Positions 1 through 7,939 of a stretch of 40,290 bases of DNA are shown piece after piece. Within the stretch, counting starts at the first letter, position 1; each line of letters begins with the position of its first letter. This stretch comes from a virus, in the IMG/VR virus record IMGVR_UViG_3300045120_000364, positions 1 through 40,290 of that record. One strand, 5' to 3'. Below the pieces are notes generated by a model that did no database searches, was not told where the DNA came from, and saw only the letters and a program-made list of their open reading frames with translations. A program made the position numbers and the translations under genes.

Positions 1-127
1 AGGCCTGCTGAACACGATTGGCGCGTATGTCGGGTTTGCCAGCAAACTGGGCAGCACGGCGGCGAGTGCCGCCAAGGGCGGAGGGCCATAGACGATGGCA
101 TGGAACATCTCGTCGGATGCATCCAAC
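1..127. repeat. Terminal direct repeat, left copy
   Basis: These 127 bases recur exactly at 40164-40290. A perfect terminal overlap of this size is what a de Bruijn assembler leaves on a circular or circularly permuted molecule, and 127 is a common k-mer length. The simplest reading is one circle of about 40,163 bp. A true 127-bp virion terminal repeat cannot be excluded from sequence alone. Confidence 0.95.
2..91 (+). CDS. C-terminal fragment of the Gln-rich internal virion protein (copy of the gene at 39103-40254)
   Basis: This frame encodes the last 29 residues and the TAG stop of the protein whose complete gene lies at 39103-40254. It appears here only because of the 127-bp terminal overlap. 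It should be merged with the full copy when the genome is circularised. Confidence 0.9.
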   Translation, partial: GLLNTIGAYVGFASKLGSTAASAAKGGGP

Positions 128-463
128 CCGGACACCTACGGCTCCACGACGGGCTTCAACAGCGCGAACAGCGCCCCATTCGGCTCCGGCATCAACTGGC
201 AGGCGGCGCTTAAAACGCTCGGCGAGGGCAGCGAGGACAAAGTCTCCGGCGCGTTGTCACCAGCCGCCTATCCAACGGTCACGGCGCCCAGCCCACAAAT
301 CCCCAATTCCCCGACCGGCCGGCCGTCGCCGCTGAACATCCGCGAGCTTCTCACGCTCCTGGCCCAGCGCCAGCAGCTGTATCAGCAGGCGGCGACCGGG
401 CCGGCGGTGAAGGGCGGGCTGCCACGAGAGCCGCCCAGGCCCCTCGGTTTGTTAGGGATCTGA
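95..463 (+). CDS. Small virion-associated protein, function unknown
   Basis: The 122-residue product is rich in Ser, Pro, Gly and Ala, with low-complexity segments and no recognisable domain. Residues about 75-100 look helical and Gln-rich. It sits 3 bp after the stop of the Gln-rich internal virion protein (through the circle junction) and 3 bp before the transglycosylase gene. This makes it part of the late operon and probably a minor virion or tail-interior protein. The ATG at 95 follows the short gap after the upstream TAG. A partial second copy is at 40258-40290. The role is inferred from position only. Confidence 0.7.
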   Translation: MAWNISSDASNPDTYGSTTGFNSANSAPFGSGINWQAALKTLGEGSEDKVSGALSPAAYPTVTAPSPQIPNSPTGRPSPLNIRELLTLLAQRQQLYQQAATGPAVKGGLPREPPRPLGLLGI

Positions 464-466
464 TCC

Positions 467-2815
467 ATGTCCGACACCACGACACCCGCCGCACCCGCAC
501 CCGACCTCCAGGGTCTCTCGCAGGACCAGATCAACCAACTCCTGGCCTCGCTGCATCTCGGGCAGGGCCTGCCCAACATCCAACCCGACCGGACGCCGGT
601 GGACAGTTCCGGCTTCGGCGGCGGGTTGCGTCATGTCGTGTCGCTGTTGGGGGAGTTCGCCGGCAGCCCCGGCCCCGAGACACTGAAAGCCCTGTCCCCG
701 GCGGAACGGGAGCAGGCGGGCATCCAGGCGCTGTCGCGCTTCGGCACCGGCCTGCTGCAGGCCTCCGGCTCGGGCCAGTGGATCGGCACCAACCTCGGCA
801 ATGCTTTCGCACACGCCGAGCGTGGTTACGATACCACGACGAAACAGGCACTGGGCGCGCTGGCCGCCAAACAGGGCTACGCGGTCGAGGATCAGCGGGC
901 GCAGCTCGATCGGCTCAAGGCGGCGTTGCCGTTGTTGTCGTTGCAGGCACAGCAACGGGCAGCGGACGCGGCGCGCGCGGTGATGGGCGGAGGCACGCCT
1001 GGATCGGTGGCTCCATCAACCAACATCGCGACGGGCGGCAGCATTTCGGTGCCACCGGAATTGCTGCCGATCTATCAGGAGGCCTCGGCCCGCACCGGCA
1101 TCCCGGTTGATGTGCTGATCGCGCAAGGCAAGCAGGAGAGCGGATTCAATCCCAACGCGGTCGGCGGAGCCGGCGAGATCGGCGTGCATCAGATCAAGCC
1201 GTCTACCGCGAAAGACCCCGGCTTCGGTCTGACCGGCATCGACCCGGCGACACTCAAAGACCCCCGCGTCAACATCAATTTCGCGGCCGATTACCTCAAA
1301 GCACGCGGCGGCCCGCGCACCGATTTCTCCAATCCCGCGACCGTCGCGGCTGCCCTGAAGAACTACAACGGCGGCGGCGACCCCAATTACGTCGCCAACG
1401 TCCTGCGATACGTGCCCGGCGCCAGGGCATCCCTCGCCGGGGCTACCGCGCCATCAGCCGCTCCAGGGGCGGCGGTGCCGCCCGCTCAGCTTGGCGGTGA
1501 TCCCGGAGCGCCGGTCCAGATCCCGCCGGCCGTTCAGGTGGCCGGTCCTGGTGCCGGAACCGTGCCGTCCGCTCCACCTCCCAGGCCACCGCGACAGGGG
1601 GACGTGCCGTGGGTTCCGGGAGAGGTCGGGCCAGCCGGGCCACGGGTGCCGACCGGGCAACTCGTCCCGCCTCTCGCCACGGCTCCCAGTGTCTCACCGC
1701 CAGCAGTCGTCACGCCGGCCACTGACGCGTCCGCGCAAGCGCCGTTCAATCCGGCTGACGTCAGCGTGCGCTACGGGCCGCTGCCACCCGACCTCACTGC
1801 CCGGCCGACGATCACACCGGAGGAAGACGCTGATATCCAACGCCAGGTCGCCATCGCCATGCCGCAACTGGACGCGGCCAAACAACTCGCGGAAGTGGTG
1901 AAACAGCGCCGCGAACTGATCAGCGCCAAGGTTGAAAAACAAAACACTGACGTTCGCGCGTTCCGTGCCAATGAAGCGAAGACCCAGGTCGATGAGGCCG
2001 CCAAGCAGGCGGCGGAGGTCAGGGCGGCGGCGCAAAAGCAACAGGATCAGGCGCAACAGCAGGCCAACGCGGTTGAACTGGAGCGGATCAAGAGCGGCTT
2101 CACGGTCGATCAACAGGGCGCGCTGGTCGCTCTGGAGGGCTGGAAAGACCAGATGAAGAAAAGCGCGGAAACCGCTACCGCCATGGGACCGGTGTCGGAT
2201 CAACTCAGGCAACTGCCCGCCCTCATGCGACAACTGCCGCCGGGGGGTCTGATCTCTTCGCTGCTTGGTCAATATCCGACGATCGCAGCTGTGCTTAAGG
2301 ACGCCAACATCATCAGCCCGGAAACCGCTGACAATATCTCGGTATTTACCGGCCTTACCAACCACCTTTCGACGCAGCTTCGGGTCTCTGGAACCGGCTC
2401 CATGAGTGATCGGGATCTCGATACGTTCAAATCGGTGATGCCCAGACTGCTGCAATCGGACGCGGGACGCCGGGTGGCGGTGGCGTTCCTGCAAAACATG
2501 GCGGATCGTGTCGTCGAGGGGAACAATTTCACGCAGGACTATTTCAGCCGCATCGACCCGGCCACGGGCAAGCCCGCGCATAACCTTAGCCATCTGCCAG
2601 ATGTCATAGAAAGACCGCGAAGGATCGACGCCAATGGTATCAATCAGGGCGGCCTCGGTCCCGTCCTGCCGGAAGCGCCGCGCTTCGAAGAACCCAACAG
2701 TTATAAGAAAACGCAGGACTGGTTGCGCGAGAACGTCAAGAGCGGCCATCCCTACACGGCGTGGCGCCCGGATGAAAAAGGAAATCTGACGCAGCAAATC
2801 ATGGTGCGGGAATGA
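467..2815 (+). CDS. Virion-associated lytic transglycosylase (SLT domain)
   Basis: This 782-residue protein carries a soluble lytic transglycosylase domain at about residues 200-315. The motif QGKQESGFNP gives the likely catalytic Glu224, followed by GEIGVHQIKPST and the AALKNYNGG block typical of the fold. The family cleaves the MurNAc-GlcNAc bond to 1,6-anhydro products; in podoviruses such domains sit in internal virion proteins and open the cell wall during DNA entry. A Pro-rich linker (about 325-435) leads to a Gln/Glu/Ala coiled-coil region (about 460-545) and a helical C-terminus. It overlaps the next internal protein gene by ATGA. It is the only peptidoglycan hydrolase domain recognised here, so it may also serve lysis, but a purely virion role is more likely. 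Confidence 0.88.
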   Translation: MSDTTTPAAPAPDLQGLSQDQINQLLASLHLGQGLPNIQPDRTPVDSSGFGGGLRHVVSLLGEFAGSPGPETLKALSPAEREQAGIQALSRFGTGLLQASGSGQWIGTNLGNAFAHAERGYDTTTKQALGALAAKQGYAVEDQRAQLDRLKAALPLLSLQAQQRAADAARAVMGGGTPGSVAPSTNIATGGSISVPPELLPIYQEASARTGIPVDVLIAQGKQESGFNPNAVGGAGEIGVHQIKPSTAKDPGFGLTGIDPATLKDPRVNINFAADYLKARGGPRTDFSNPATVAAALKNYNGGGDPNYVANVLRYVPGARASLAGATAPSAAPGAAVPPAQLGGDPGAPVQIPPAVQVAGPGAGTVPSAPPPRPPRQGDVPWVPGEVGPAGPRVPTGQLVPPLATAPSVSPPAVVTPATDASAQAPFNPADVSVRYGPLPPDLTARPTITPEEDADIQRQVAIAMPQLDAAKQLAEVVKQRRELISAKVEKQNTDVRAFRANEAKTQVDEAAKQAAEVRAAAQKQQDQAQQQANAVELERIKSGFTVDQQGALVALEGWKDQMKKSAETATAMGPVSDQLRQLPALMRQLPPGGLISSLLGQYPTIAAVLKDANIISPETADNISVFTGLTNHLSTQLRVSGTGSMSDRDLDTFKSVMPRLLQSDAGRRVAVAFLQNMADRVVEGNNFTQDYFSRIDPATGKPAHNLSHLPDVIERPRRIDANGINQGGLGPVLPEAPRFEEPNSYKKTQDWLRENVKSGHPYTAWRPDEKGNLTQQIMVRE

Positions 2816-5064
2816 GCGAGACGACATCCGAGAAACCGCTCACGGCGGATGATGCGTTCCGAGAGGCCAGTCCATCAGGTGGTGTGGAGTTTTCCAGGGG
2901 CGAAGATGCCCAGGCGCGGACATTATCGGCACCGGTCCCCACCGCGTCGCCGGACGAGAAATCGCCGCTCAATACCCCCTGGCGCATCGTGCCGGGCGGA
3001 GATCGCGGCCAGGGCGTGCAGTGGGTCAGCAGCGCTTCCGGCCCGGTCGCTGAATCGCTGGGCCAGCCGATCTCGGAGACCAACATCCCCGGATTCAGTA
3101 CGCAGGTGGCCGGGTCCATGGCGTCGGACCCGGAGCAACGCCGCCGTATCGTCGCGCGGCAACTGTTCCCCGATCTGCCGCCGCTCGAAGCCCAGTCACG
3201 CGTCTTCTACGGATCGGACGGACGCCTCGCGGCGGTCGGGGAAGGCGGCAAGCCGTTCTACGTCACACCACTGGCGAGGGAATACGCGCCCGACCCCGTC
3301 CGGCCCTCGACGTTCCTGCCGGAGAATCCACTGCCACGTATCGGCGCTCTCGCCGGCCCCGCCCTGCCGGCGGCCGGCGCCATCCTCGGCGGTCTGGCCG
3401 GCGGGCCTACTTCCCTGATCGCCGGACCCGTGGGTGCCGCGGCTGGTGCCGCCGCGGGGGACGCCGTGCGCCAGTCAAGCGCCCAGACGCTCGATCCCGG
3501 TGTTCCAGATCCGAAGGGCGGCCCGCCGTTGGTGCCCAATTATAGCTGGAAGCAGACCGGCAGAGAGGCGCTCGCCGCCGCGTTGGGGCAACTGCTCGGT
3601 GCCAGCTTCAATCGCGGCCTGCGACCGAATCCGATGGGCGCCAGCGATTACGATCTCAGGACACTGCGAGACCCCGTCGTGCAACAGCGCATCGCCGACC
3701 GTTACGCGCGCGCGGGCGCTCAGGACGTGATCCTGGCGCCGGGGCAGGCGAGCGGGCTGCCGTCCCTGATCAACATGGAGGACGTCTACGCCTCCGGAGG
3801 CGCCGGGCCACAGGGCGCCGATATCGCGGAGCGGTTCTACGCGGGACAACGGCCCCAGGTGGTCAATGCGTTCGACAGGATGGCGGGCAACGTATCCCCG
3901 GCGGCGGACAAAACAGACGCGGCGCTCCAGTTCCAGCAGGGGGCGGCGGACGCGCAACGCGTTATACGGGAGCAGGGCAATACAGCCGCGCGACCGTTCT
4001 ACCAGGCGGCGGAACGGGGCGGGCAGGTCATGTCACCGGACCTCGCTCAACTAATGGAGGCCCCGGCGGTTGAGACGGCGATGAACGCCGCGCGCACCGA
4101 ATATGCGAACATCTATCGCAGAGCCGCGCCCGACACGCCCGACTTCGCCCTCTGGGACCTGACGAAACGAAAGCTGGATGACGCCCACACCATCGCGAGG
4201 CGGGCCGGCGAGAACACCACGGCGGCATCCGTGGATAGCCTGCGCGGCGATTTGTTGACGCATCTCGATGCCGCCTATCCGGATTACGGGATAGCCCGCG
4301 CGACCACCGCGCCATTTCAACGACAGGCCGCGCGACTGGAAGCCACGGTCGGCACCACGGCTGACACCGGAACGGAGCGCGCCCGCGCGATCGTGGCGCC
4401 GGCGTTTGAAACCAACAACCCGCGCGCCATCGCCGAGACGCGGGCCAACTTCATTCAGGCGGGACGTGAGGCTGAGTGGAACGCCGGCACGCGCGCCTAC
4501 ATGCAGGACATTTTCGACAAAACGACAAAGTCCGCGGAGGGGCTCAATCCGTCGATGTTGCGCCGCCAGTTATGGGCCGACTCAAACGCGCGGGACTCCA
4601 TGCGTGCCGCGATGGACCCGGTCGCGTTCCGGGGCTTCGAGAACATGATGGGCACGCTGGAGGACGTGGCGCGGTCGCGCGGCATGAACAGCCTGACGGC
4701 GACACGGCAGGCGGCGGCGGCGGACCTGAAGACCGCGTCCAGGGATACGCCTCTCATTAAAGCCATCGGCATGTTGAGATACGCGAGCCTCGAGGCGCTG
4801 CCCAAGGCGAGCGAGTCCGTCCAGAACTGGCTGGCCAAACGCAACGTCGACCGGATCGGCGAATATCTGTTCTCGCAGAACGGGCAGGAATACCTGCGGC
4901 AGATGGGCCGCCTGCCGCCCGGTGCCCGATCGCTGGCGGCCACGGCGCGGTTCCTCGGGCAACAGGAGGGGCTGCGAGAATCGCCGCCAACACCGATGGT
5001 ATCCCCGGCGCGGCAGACTTATTTGCCGCGCGATCTGCCGGGGCTGTTGGGGATGACGCCCTGA
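2812..5064 (+). CDS. Large internal virion / ejection protein
   Basis: The 750-residue protein has no named domain that I recognise. It starts with a disordered N-terminus and has a Gly/Ala-rich hydrophobic stretch at about residues 173-216 with glycine-zipper spacing, resembling membrane-inserting segments of podovirus ejection proteins. A long charged helical region follows, rich in Ala, Arg, Glu and Gln. Its start overlaps the stop of the transglycosylase gene (ATGA), so the two are probably made and ejected together. Its 3' end overlaps the antisense gene at 5019-5258 by 46 bp, marking the end of the late operon. Function is inferred from composition, size and place. Confidence 0.75.
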   Translation: MSETTSEKPLTADDAFREASPSGGVEFSRGEDAQARTLSAPVPTASPDEKSPLNTPWRIVPGGDRGQGVQWVSSASGPVAESLGQPISETNIPGFSTQVAGSMASDPEQRRRIVARQLFPDLPPLEAQSRVFYGSDGRLAAVGEGGKPFYVTPLAREYAPDPVRPSTFLPENPLPRIGALAGPALPAAGAILGGLAGGPTSLIAGPVGAAAGAAAGDAVRQSSAQTLDPGVPDPKGGPPLVPNYSWKQTGREALAAALGQLLGASFNRGLRPNPMGASDYDLRTLRDPVVQQRIADRYARAGAQDVILAPGQASGLPSLINMEDVYASGGAGPQGADIAERFYAGQRPQVVNAFDRMAGNVSPAADKTDAALQFQQGAADAQRVIREQGNTAARPFYQAAERGGQVMSPDLAQLMEAPAVETAMNAARTEYANIYRRAAPDTPDFALWDLTKRKLDDAHTIARRAGENTTAASVDSLRGDLLTHLDAAYPDYGIARATTAPFQRQAARLEATVGTTADTGTERARAIVAPAFETNNPRAIAETRANFIQAGREAEWNAGTRAYMQDIFDKTTKSAEGLNPSMLRRQLWADSNARDSMRAAMDPVAFRGFENMMGTLEDVARSRGMNSLTATRQAAAADLKTASRDTPLIKAIGMLRYASLEALPKASESVQNWLAKRNVDRIGEYLFSQNGQEYLRQMGRLPPGARSLAATARFLGQQEGLRESPPTPMVSPARQTYLPRDLPGLLGMTP

Positions 5065-5258
5065 CGCCACGCCGGGACCAGCCACGACCACGTACGCCGG
5101 CTGAACAGAACGATGGGCTCGCGTTCCGGCCCGGATGAGCCGATGCTCGTCAGCAACCAGAACGGCGCCATGAGCACGGTGCAAACGAGCACGATCGCCA
5201 TGACGCAGGCCACGACGGCCAGCAGAGCACCGGCGGCGAACAGCAATATCCCAATCAT
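5019..5258 (-). CDS. Small membrane protein
   Basis: The 79-residue product has a strongly hydrophobic N-terminal segment (about residues 1-28) and a second hydrophobic stretch to about residue 40, then a basic tail. The start at 5258 overlaps the stop of the upstream secreted-protein gene as ATGA, so translation is probably coupled; an in-frame codon further upstream is less likely. It is the last gene of the leftward block and overlaps the convergent late operon by 46 bp. It could be a holin or a lysogenic-conversion membrane protein. Confidence 0.65.
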   Translation of the reverse strand: MIGILLFAAGALLAVVACVMAIVLVCTVLMAPFWLLTSIGSSGPEREPIVLFSRRTWSWLVPAWRQGVIPNSPGRSRGK

Positions 5259-5488
5259 TGTTTCACCCCCGTCCACGGCGGCGCGATCATGCTGCCGTAT
5301 TCGGGCCGCCACTGGCCCTGCCACGACGCCGGGGGCGGACTGATCAACATGTTCGGTTGGCTGCCCGGCGGGGCCGCCAGGGGAGCCGCGCGAGGCGCCC
5401 AGGCGGGTGGCGGCTGATACGACGTCACCTGGGCGTGAGCCGTGGTGGCCGTGAAAAGCAGCAACGCCAGGGGAATCTTCGTCATCAT
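5255..5488 (-). CDS. Small secreted Pro-rich protein with signal peptide
   Basis: The 77-residue product begins with a classic signal peptide: MTK, a hydrophobic core LALLLFTATT, and an AHA-Q cleavage site near residue 20-21. The mature part is about 57 residues, Pro-, Trp- and Ala-rich, with no lipobox cysteine. It would go to the periplasm. It lies between a coiled-coil gene and a membrane-protein gene with ATGA overlaps on both sides. A spanin-like lysis role is possible, but neither the lipobox of an o-spanin nor an i-spanin coiled coil is present, so function is open. Confidence 0.65.
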   Translation of the reverse strand: MMTKIPLALLLFTATTAHAQVTSYQPPPAWAPRAAPLAAPPGSQPNMLISPPPASWQGQWRPEYGSMIAPPWTGVKQ

Positions 5489-5703
5489 GGCTTCCTCCTG
5501 TCGTTTTCGAGCTTCGTGATGCGCTCGCTCAACGTCAGGTTCTCGCGCAGTCCGTAAAGCACATGCCCGCGCGTATCGTCGGTGTCGGCGCGGAGTGAGG
5601 TCATCTGATCAAGCACCCGCTCGAACTGATCGTTCATGCGTGCCATCAGGGCATCGAACCGCGCATCGATGGCGTCAAATCTGGCTTTCGTGTCTTCATC
5701 CAT
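5485..5703 (-). CDS. Small coiled-coil protein
   Basis: The 72-residue, highly charged protein shows heptad-like spacing of Phe, Leu, Ile and Met over most of its length (starting MDEDTKARFDAIDARFDAL). It looks like a single coiled coil of the kind often annotated as DUF-type small phage or host proteins. There is no signal or membrane segment. The stop overlaps the next start (ATGA). A tandem hairpin region lies just upstream at 5765-5817. Confidence 0.65.
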   Translation of the reverse strand: MDEDTKARFDAIDARFDALMARMNDQFERVLDQMTSLRADTDDTRGHVLYGLRENLTLSERITKLENDRRKP

Positions 5704-5764
5704 GGTCGCTCAAATCCTGTTTGTGGATGAGCGGCTGTTGGGGTATCCCATCACCAGGGTCCCC

Positions 5765-5817
5765 GAAACCGCGCATCCGGTTTCCGCGCGTGGGTTGGTG
5801 TCAGGCCAACCCCGCGC
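5765..5817 (-). promoter_or_regulatory. Tandem hairpins between leftward genes
   Basis: Two inverted repeats sit in the 159-bp gap 5704-5862. The first pairs GAAACC (5765-5770) with GGTTTC (5779-5784). The second has 12 pairs and one bulged T between 5786-5798 and 5806-5817, with a 7-base loop. Neither is followed by a T run on either strand, so they are not typical intrinsic terminators. They may attenuate or stabilise the leftward transcript before the coiled-coil gene. No gene was found in the gap. Confidence 0.4.
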
Positions 5818-5862
5818 ACCCGCTTCTCTCACATCACCAGGGCGGCGACAACAGTTTCGCTG

Positions 5863-6063
5863 TCATCCCCTCGGCGCGTAGTCTGGAGGATCCGGCAGCG
5901 CGCGGCCGAACACCAGTTCGAACAGCGCGTCCAGATCGAGCTTGCGTAGATCGCTGAGCGTCTCACCGGGCATCAGCAAAGCCTCATGTTCCGGCCCCAT
6001 CAGATGACAGAGCCCCCACTTTTGAAGCAGACGCCGAACCTCGCTTGGTCTCCTGTGTGCCAT
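5863..6063 (-). CDS. Small hypothetical protein downstream of integrase
   Basis: The 66-residue product starts MAHRRPSEVRRLLQKWGLCH and is basic at the N-terminus, then acidic (a leucine-rich helix containing LDLDALFELVFG). The ATG at 6063 is chosen because AAGGA lies 7 bases upstream; in-frame starts at 6078 and 6129 lack as good a site. It has no family I recognise. It lies beyond the integrase, separated from it by the non-coding stretch 6064-6244. Confidence 0.5.
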   Translation of the reverse strand: MAHRRPSEVRRLLQKWGLCHLMGPEHEALLMPGETLSDLRKLDLDALFELVFGRALPDPPDYAPRG

Positions 6064-6244
6064 TGGATGATCCTTCATTACCGGGCGGCCACGACCTGAC
6101 GACGCCGATTCACGGTTTCCAGTTGTCACAAAAAAGTCCTTTATTTACAGCGCCCACATTTTTCATGAGGATATCGATGTTGGCAATTCCGTAGTTATTC
6201 ACTGGATGTTTCCCGTTCGCCGGTTGTCGGTTTCCAGACGGTTG
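6064..6244. other. Non-coding stretch beside integrase, candidate attP region
   Basis: This relatively AT-rich stretch has no convincing gene. An imperfect direct repeat reading GGTTTCCAG then TTGTCAC occurs near 6114-6128 and again near 6229-6247, the second with a short insertion. Phage attachment sites commonly lie next to the integrase gene, and spaced repeats there can be integrase arm sites. No tRNA-like sequence is seen, so the attachment core cannot be named. Confidence 0.3.
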
Positions 6245-7195
6245 TCACCGCCGCGCCGGCAGTCGATGTATCGCCGCCGTCGCCATCCGTTCCTGATCCG
6301 CGCTGGCCGTATAAAAACTGATCATCGCCATCGTTTTGTGTCCGGTGATCGCGGCGATTTCGTTCATTGAACATCCAGCTTCCGCGAGGTTCGCCGCCGC
6401 CAGCTTGCGCAACCCGTGGATGTTCCACCCGGACGGAAAGCCCAGGCGATCGATCGCCTCCTTCATGCCCTTGGAGGCGCTTTCCGGTTTCCAGGGCCAA
6501 CCTCGGGCGTTGACCAGGATCGTGGCCGCGCGGCGCTCCCAGCCGTCCATGGCGGTCTTCAGGACGGGGTGAACGGGGATCACCAGCGAAACGTCCGTCT
6601 TTTCCTGCGTGAGCCTGAGCCGCGCGCCGTCGTAGTTCGACCATGCCAGACGGCACAAATCGCCGCGCCGCTGCCCGGTGTATAGCGCCATCAGAATCAG
6701 CCGGCGCAGGTGCTCCGGCATTTCGTCCAGGGCGCGGGCGGCGGCATCAGCGGTCCACGCGGCGAAGTGACCGCCTGGAATGGACTTTATCCGCATCGTC
6801 GGGTTCGCCTCGACGAAATCGTTCTCCATACCCCAGGCATACAACGCCGAGGTGGCGCGCACGAAAGCATTGGCGGCGGCCGGCTTGCCGGTTTCGTTGA
6901 TCGCGTTGCGAATGATGGTGATGTCGCGCCGGGTCAGATCGGGCACACGGGTATGACCGATCCGCATGAGAGGGCGCAGATATCTGATGTAGCGGTCCTG
7001 GGTGGCCGCCGACAGGCGTTTCCATTCCGGGCTGCCCTGGTAAGCCTGGATCAGCATGGCGATCGTGTCGCGCTCTCGGGGCGCCGTGGCTTTGGTTGTC
7101 CGCTCATACGCGTAGATTTTGATCGAGCCGTCCGCGAGCCGCTTTCGTACCACTTTTGGCTTGCGCTTCGGCTTTGATTTCGGCTGCCAGGGCAT
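6245..7195 (-). CDS. int: Tyrosine recombinase / phage integrase
   Basis: The 316-residue protein would integrate the phage into, and with excisionase remove it from, the host chromosome. After a basic N-terminal arm-binding part and a core-binding domain come the catalytic signatures: TGQRRGD with Arg176, a Lys near 199 in the beta hairpin, NIHGLRKLAA with His260 and Arg263, TGHKT with His286, and the nucleophile Tyr295 in SFYT. The ATG at 7195 is preferred because a GGGGGAGG ribosome site lies just upstream. It overlaps the excisionase gene by 92 bp. Length and motif order are normal for the family. Confidence 0.95.
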   Translation of the reverse strand: MPWQPKSKPKRKPKVVRKRLADGSIKIYAYERTTKATAPRERDTIAMLIQAYQGSPEWKRLSAATQDRYIRYLRPLMRIGHTRVPDLTRRDITIIRNAINETGKPAAANAFVRATSALYAWGMENDFVEANPTMRIKSIPGGHFAAWTADAAARALDEMPEHLRRLILMALYTGQRRGDLCRLAWSNYDGARLRLTQEKTDVSLVIPVHPVLKTAMDGWERRAATILVNARGWPWKPESASKGMKEAIDRLGFPSGWNIHGLRKLAAANLAEAGCSMNEIAAITGHKTMAMISFYTASADQERMATAAIHRLPARR

Positions 7196-7400
7196 CAACC
7201 GCCTCCCCCGTGCTGTTCCGCGCATCCTCGACGCCCATCGCCCGGTCGAGCGCGATCCGATCCCAGCGCGGGGACTGCGGCCCGAGTTTGTACGATGCCG
7301 GGGGTAGCGTGCCGCGGCGCACGGCGCGACGGAAGCCTTCGGTTTCGAGGCCCACGTACCGGGCGGCGTCGGACGCGGGCAACCAGCGGACGTCGGTCAC
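7104..7400 (-). CDS. Excisionase-like / AlpA-type HTH protein
   Basis: The 98-residue product begins MTDVRWLPASDAARYVGLET, the start of a winged-helix MerR/AlpA fold in which a short DAARYVGL helix, a turn and FRRAVRRGTLPPASYKLG form the DNA-contacting part. The C-terminus is a charged helix. Such proteins bind near the attachment site and turn integrase toward excision. The GTG at 7400 overlaps the preceding stop as GTGA, and the gene runs 92 bp into the integrase gene, a usual xis-int arrangement. Confidence 0.75.
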   Translation of the reverse strand: MTDVRWLPASDAARYVGLETEGFRRAVRRGTLPPASYKLGPQSPRWDRIALDRAMGVEDARNSTGEAVDALAAEIKAEAQAKSGTKAARGRLDQNLRV

Positions 7401-7468
7401 CGCGCCACCCGCGCCGCCTCGACCTCGGCCAGCATCGCGCGTTCGCTGTCGCTCATGGCATTGCTCAT
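7397..7468 (-). CDS. 23-residue microprotein in the leftward overlap chain
   Basis: An ATG at 7468 overlaps the stop of the upstream membrane microgene as ATGA. Its TGA at 7397-7399 overlaps the GTG start of the excisionase gene. The product is an acidic amphipathic peptide (MSNAMSDSERAMLAEVEAAR and three more residues). It may be a real microprotein or chiefly a coupling cistron that delivers ribosomes to the excisionase start. A longer in-frame reading from 7597 (66 residues) is possible but would overlap two genes and has a low-complexity N-terminus. Confidence 0.45.
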   Translation of the reverse strand: MSNAMSDSERAMLAEVEAARVAR

Positions 7469-7584
7469 CTGCAAATTCCCGGCATCGAAAGAACGGCCAC
7501 CAGCAAAATCAAAGCCGCGACATTCCCGAGGAGCAGCAACAGAACTCCTTGCTCCAGCAAAGTCAGTCGTCGGTCCTCGGTCAT
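7465..7584 (-). CDS. 39-residue single-span membrane microprotein
   Basis: The frame reads MTEDRRLTLLEQGVLLLLLG and continues as one hydrophobic helix (about residues 13-34), ending MPGICR before a TGA. Charged N-terminal residues followed by a single span suggest an inner-membrane peptide. Its ATG overlaps the previous stop as ATGA at 7581-7584, and its own stop overlaps the next start as ATGA at 7465-7468. Perfect coupling on both sides plus the clean membrane pattern support a real gene although it is very short. Function unknown. Confidence 0.6.
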   Translation of the reverse strand: MTEDRRLTLLEQGVLLLLLGNVAALILLVAVLSMPGICR

Positions 7585-7820
7585 TTCGCGTCTCCATTCG
7601 GAGACCATTCGCCGAGCGGTCGCTGACAATTCACCCAGCGAATATAATCACCGGACCCGGTCGCGCGCTGCCAACGACCTTGCGCTCGCACGGGCCGGGC
7701 GCCATCAGGTTGGTACGGCTTCCAGCGATACGTCGTGACTTCGCGCACGTCGATACAGGTGGTCACCCGCGGATTGACCGAGAGTTCCGATGCCGGTTTC
7801 CAATCGCGTGTTTCAGCCAT
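7581..7820 (-). CDS. Hypothetical protein in leftward operon
   Basis: The 79-residue product starts MAETRDWKPASELSVNPRVT and is Trp- and Arg-rich, with one paired-Cys possibility (Cys near 23 and 60). No domain is recognised. The ATG at 7818-7820 overlaps a TAA stop (TAATG), and its TGA overlaps the next microgene start. Position in the annealing-protein operon suggests an accessory role in early phage takeover, but nothing specific is visible. Confidence 0.6.
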   Translation of the reverse strand: MAETRDWKPASELSVNPRVTTCIDVREVTTYRWKPYQPDGARPVRAQGRWQRATGSGDYIRWVNCQRPLGEWSPNGDAK

Positions 7821-7939
7821 TATCTCGCCTCCGCCAACATCGCGGCGGGGATCTGATCCATCAGCCACCAGTACGCCCCGGCCAGCACGAGGCCGATCGC
7901 CAGCGAGGCCAGCAGGCGGGGGAGCGGCGGGCCGGTCAT
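7820..7939 (-). CDS. 39-residue single-span membrane microprotein
   Basis: The reading frame MTGPPLPRLLASLAIGLVLA continues through AYWWLMDQIPAAMLAEAR. It has one hydrophobic span at about residues 8-27 and an amphipathic tail. The ATG at 7939 overlaps the upstream stop as ATGA, and its TAA overlaps the next ATG. With the similar 39-residue gene at 7465-7584 it gives two unrelated membrane microproteins in one operon. Possible roles are membrane-based superinfection exclusion or a regulator of a host membrane protein; this is inference. Confidence 0.6.
   Translation of the reverse strand: MTGPPLPRLLASLAIGLVLAGAYWWLMDQIPAAMLAEAR

Noticed and set aside
1694-2827. 377-codon antisense frame opposite the transglycosylase gene
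   Set aside because: It mirrors the coding frame of a clear SLT-domain gene, has no ribosome site or domain and is a high-GC shadow.
7397-7597. 66-residue reading in the leftward operon
   Set aside because: Its N-terminal 43 residues are antisense-like low-complexity sequence and overlap a better-coupled membrane microgene; only the last 23 residues were kept.
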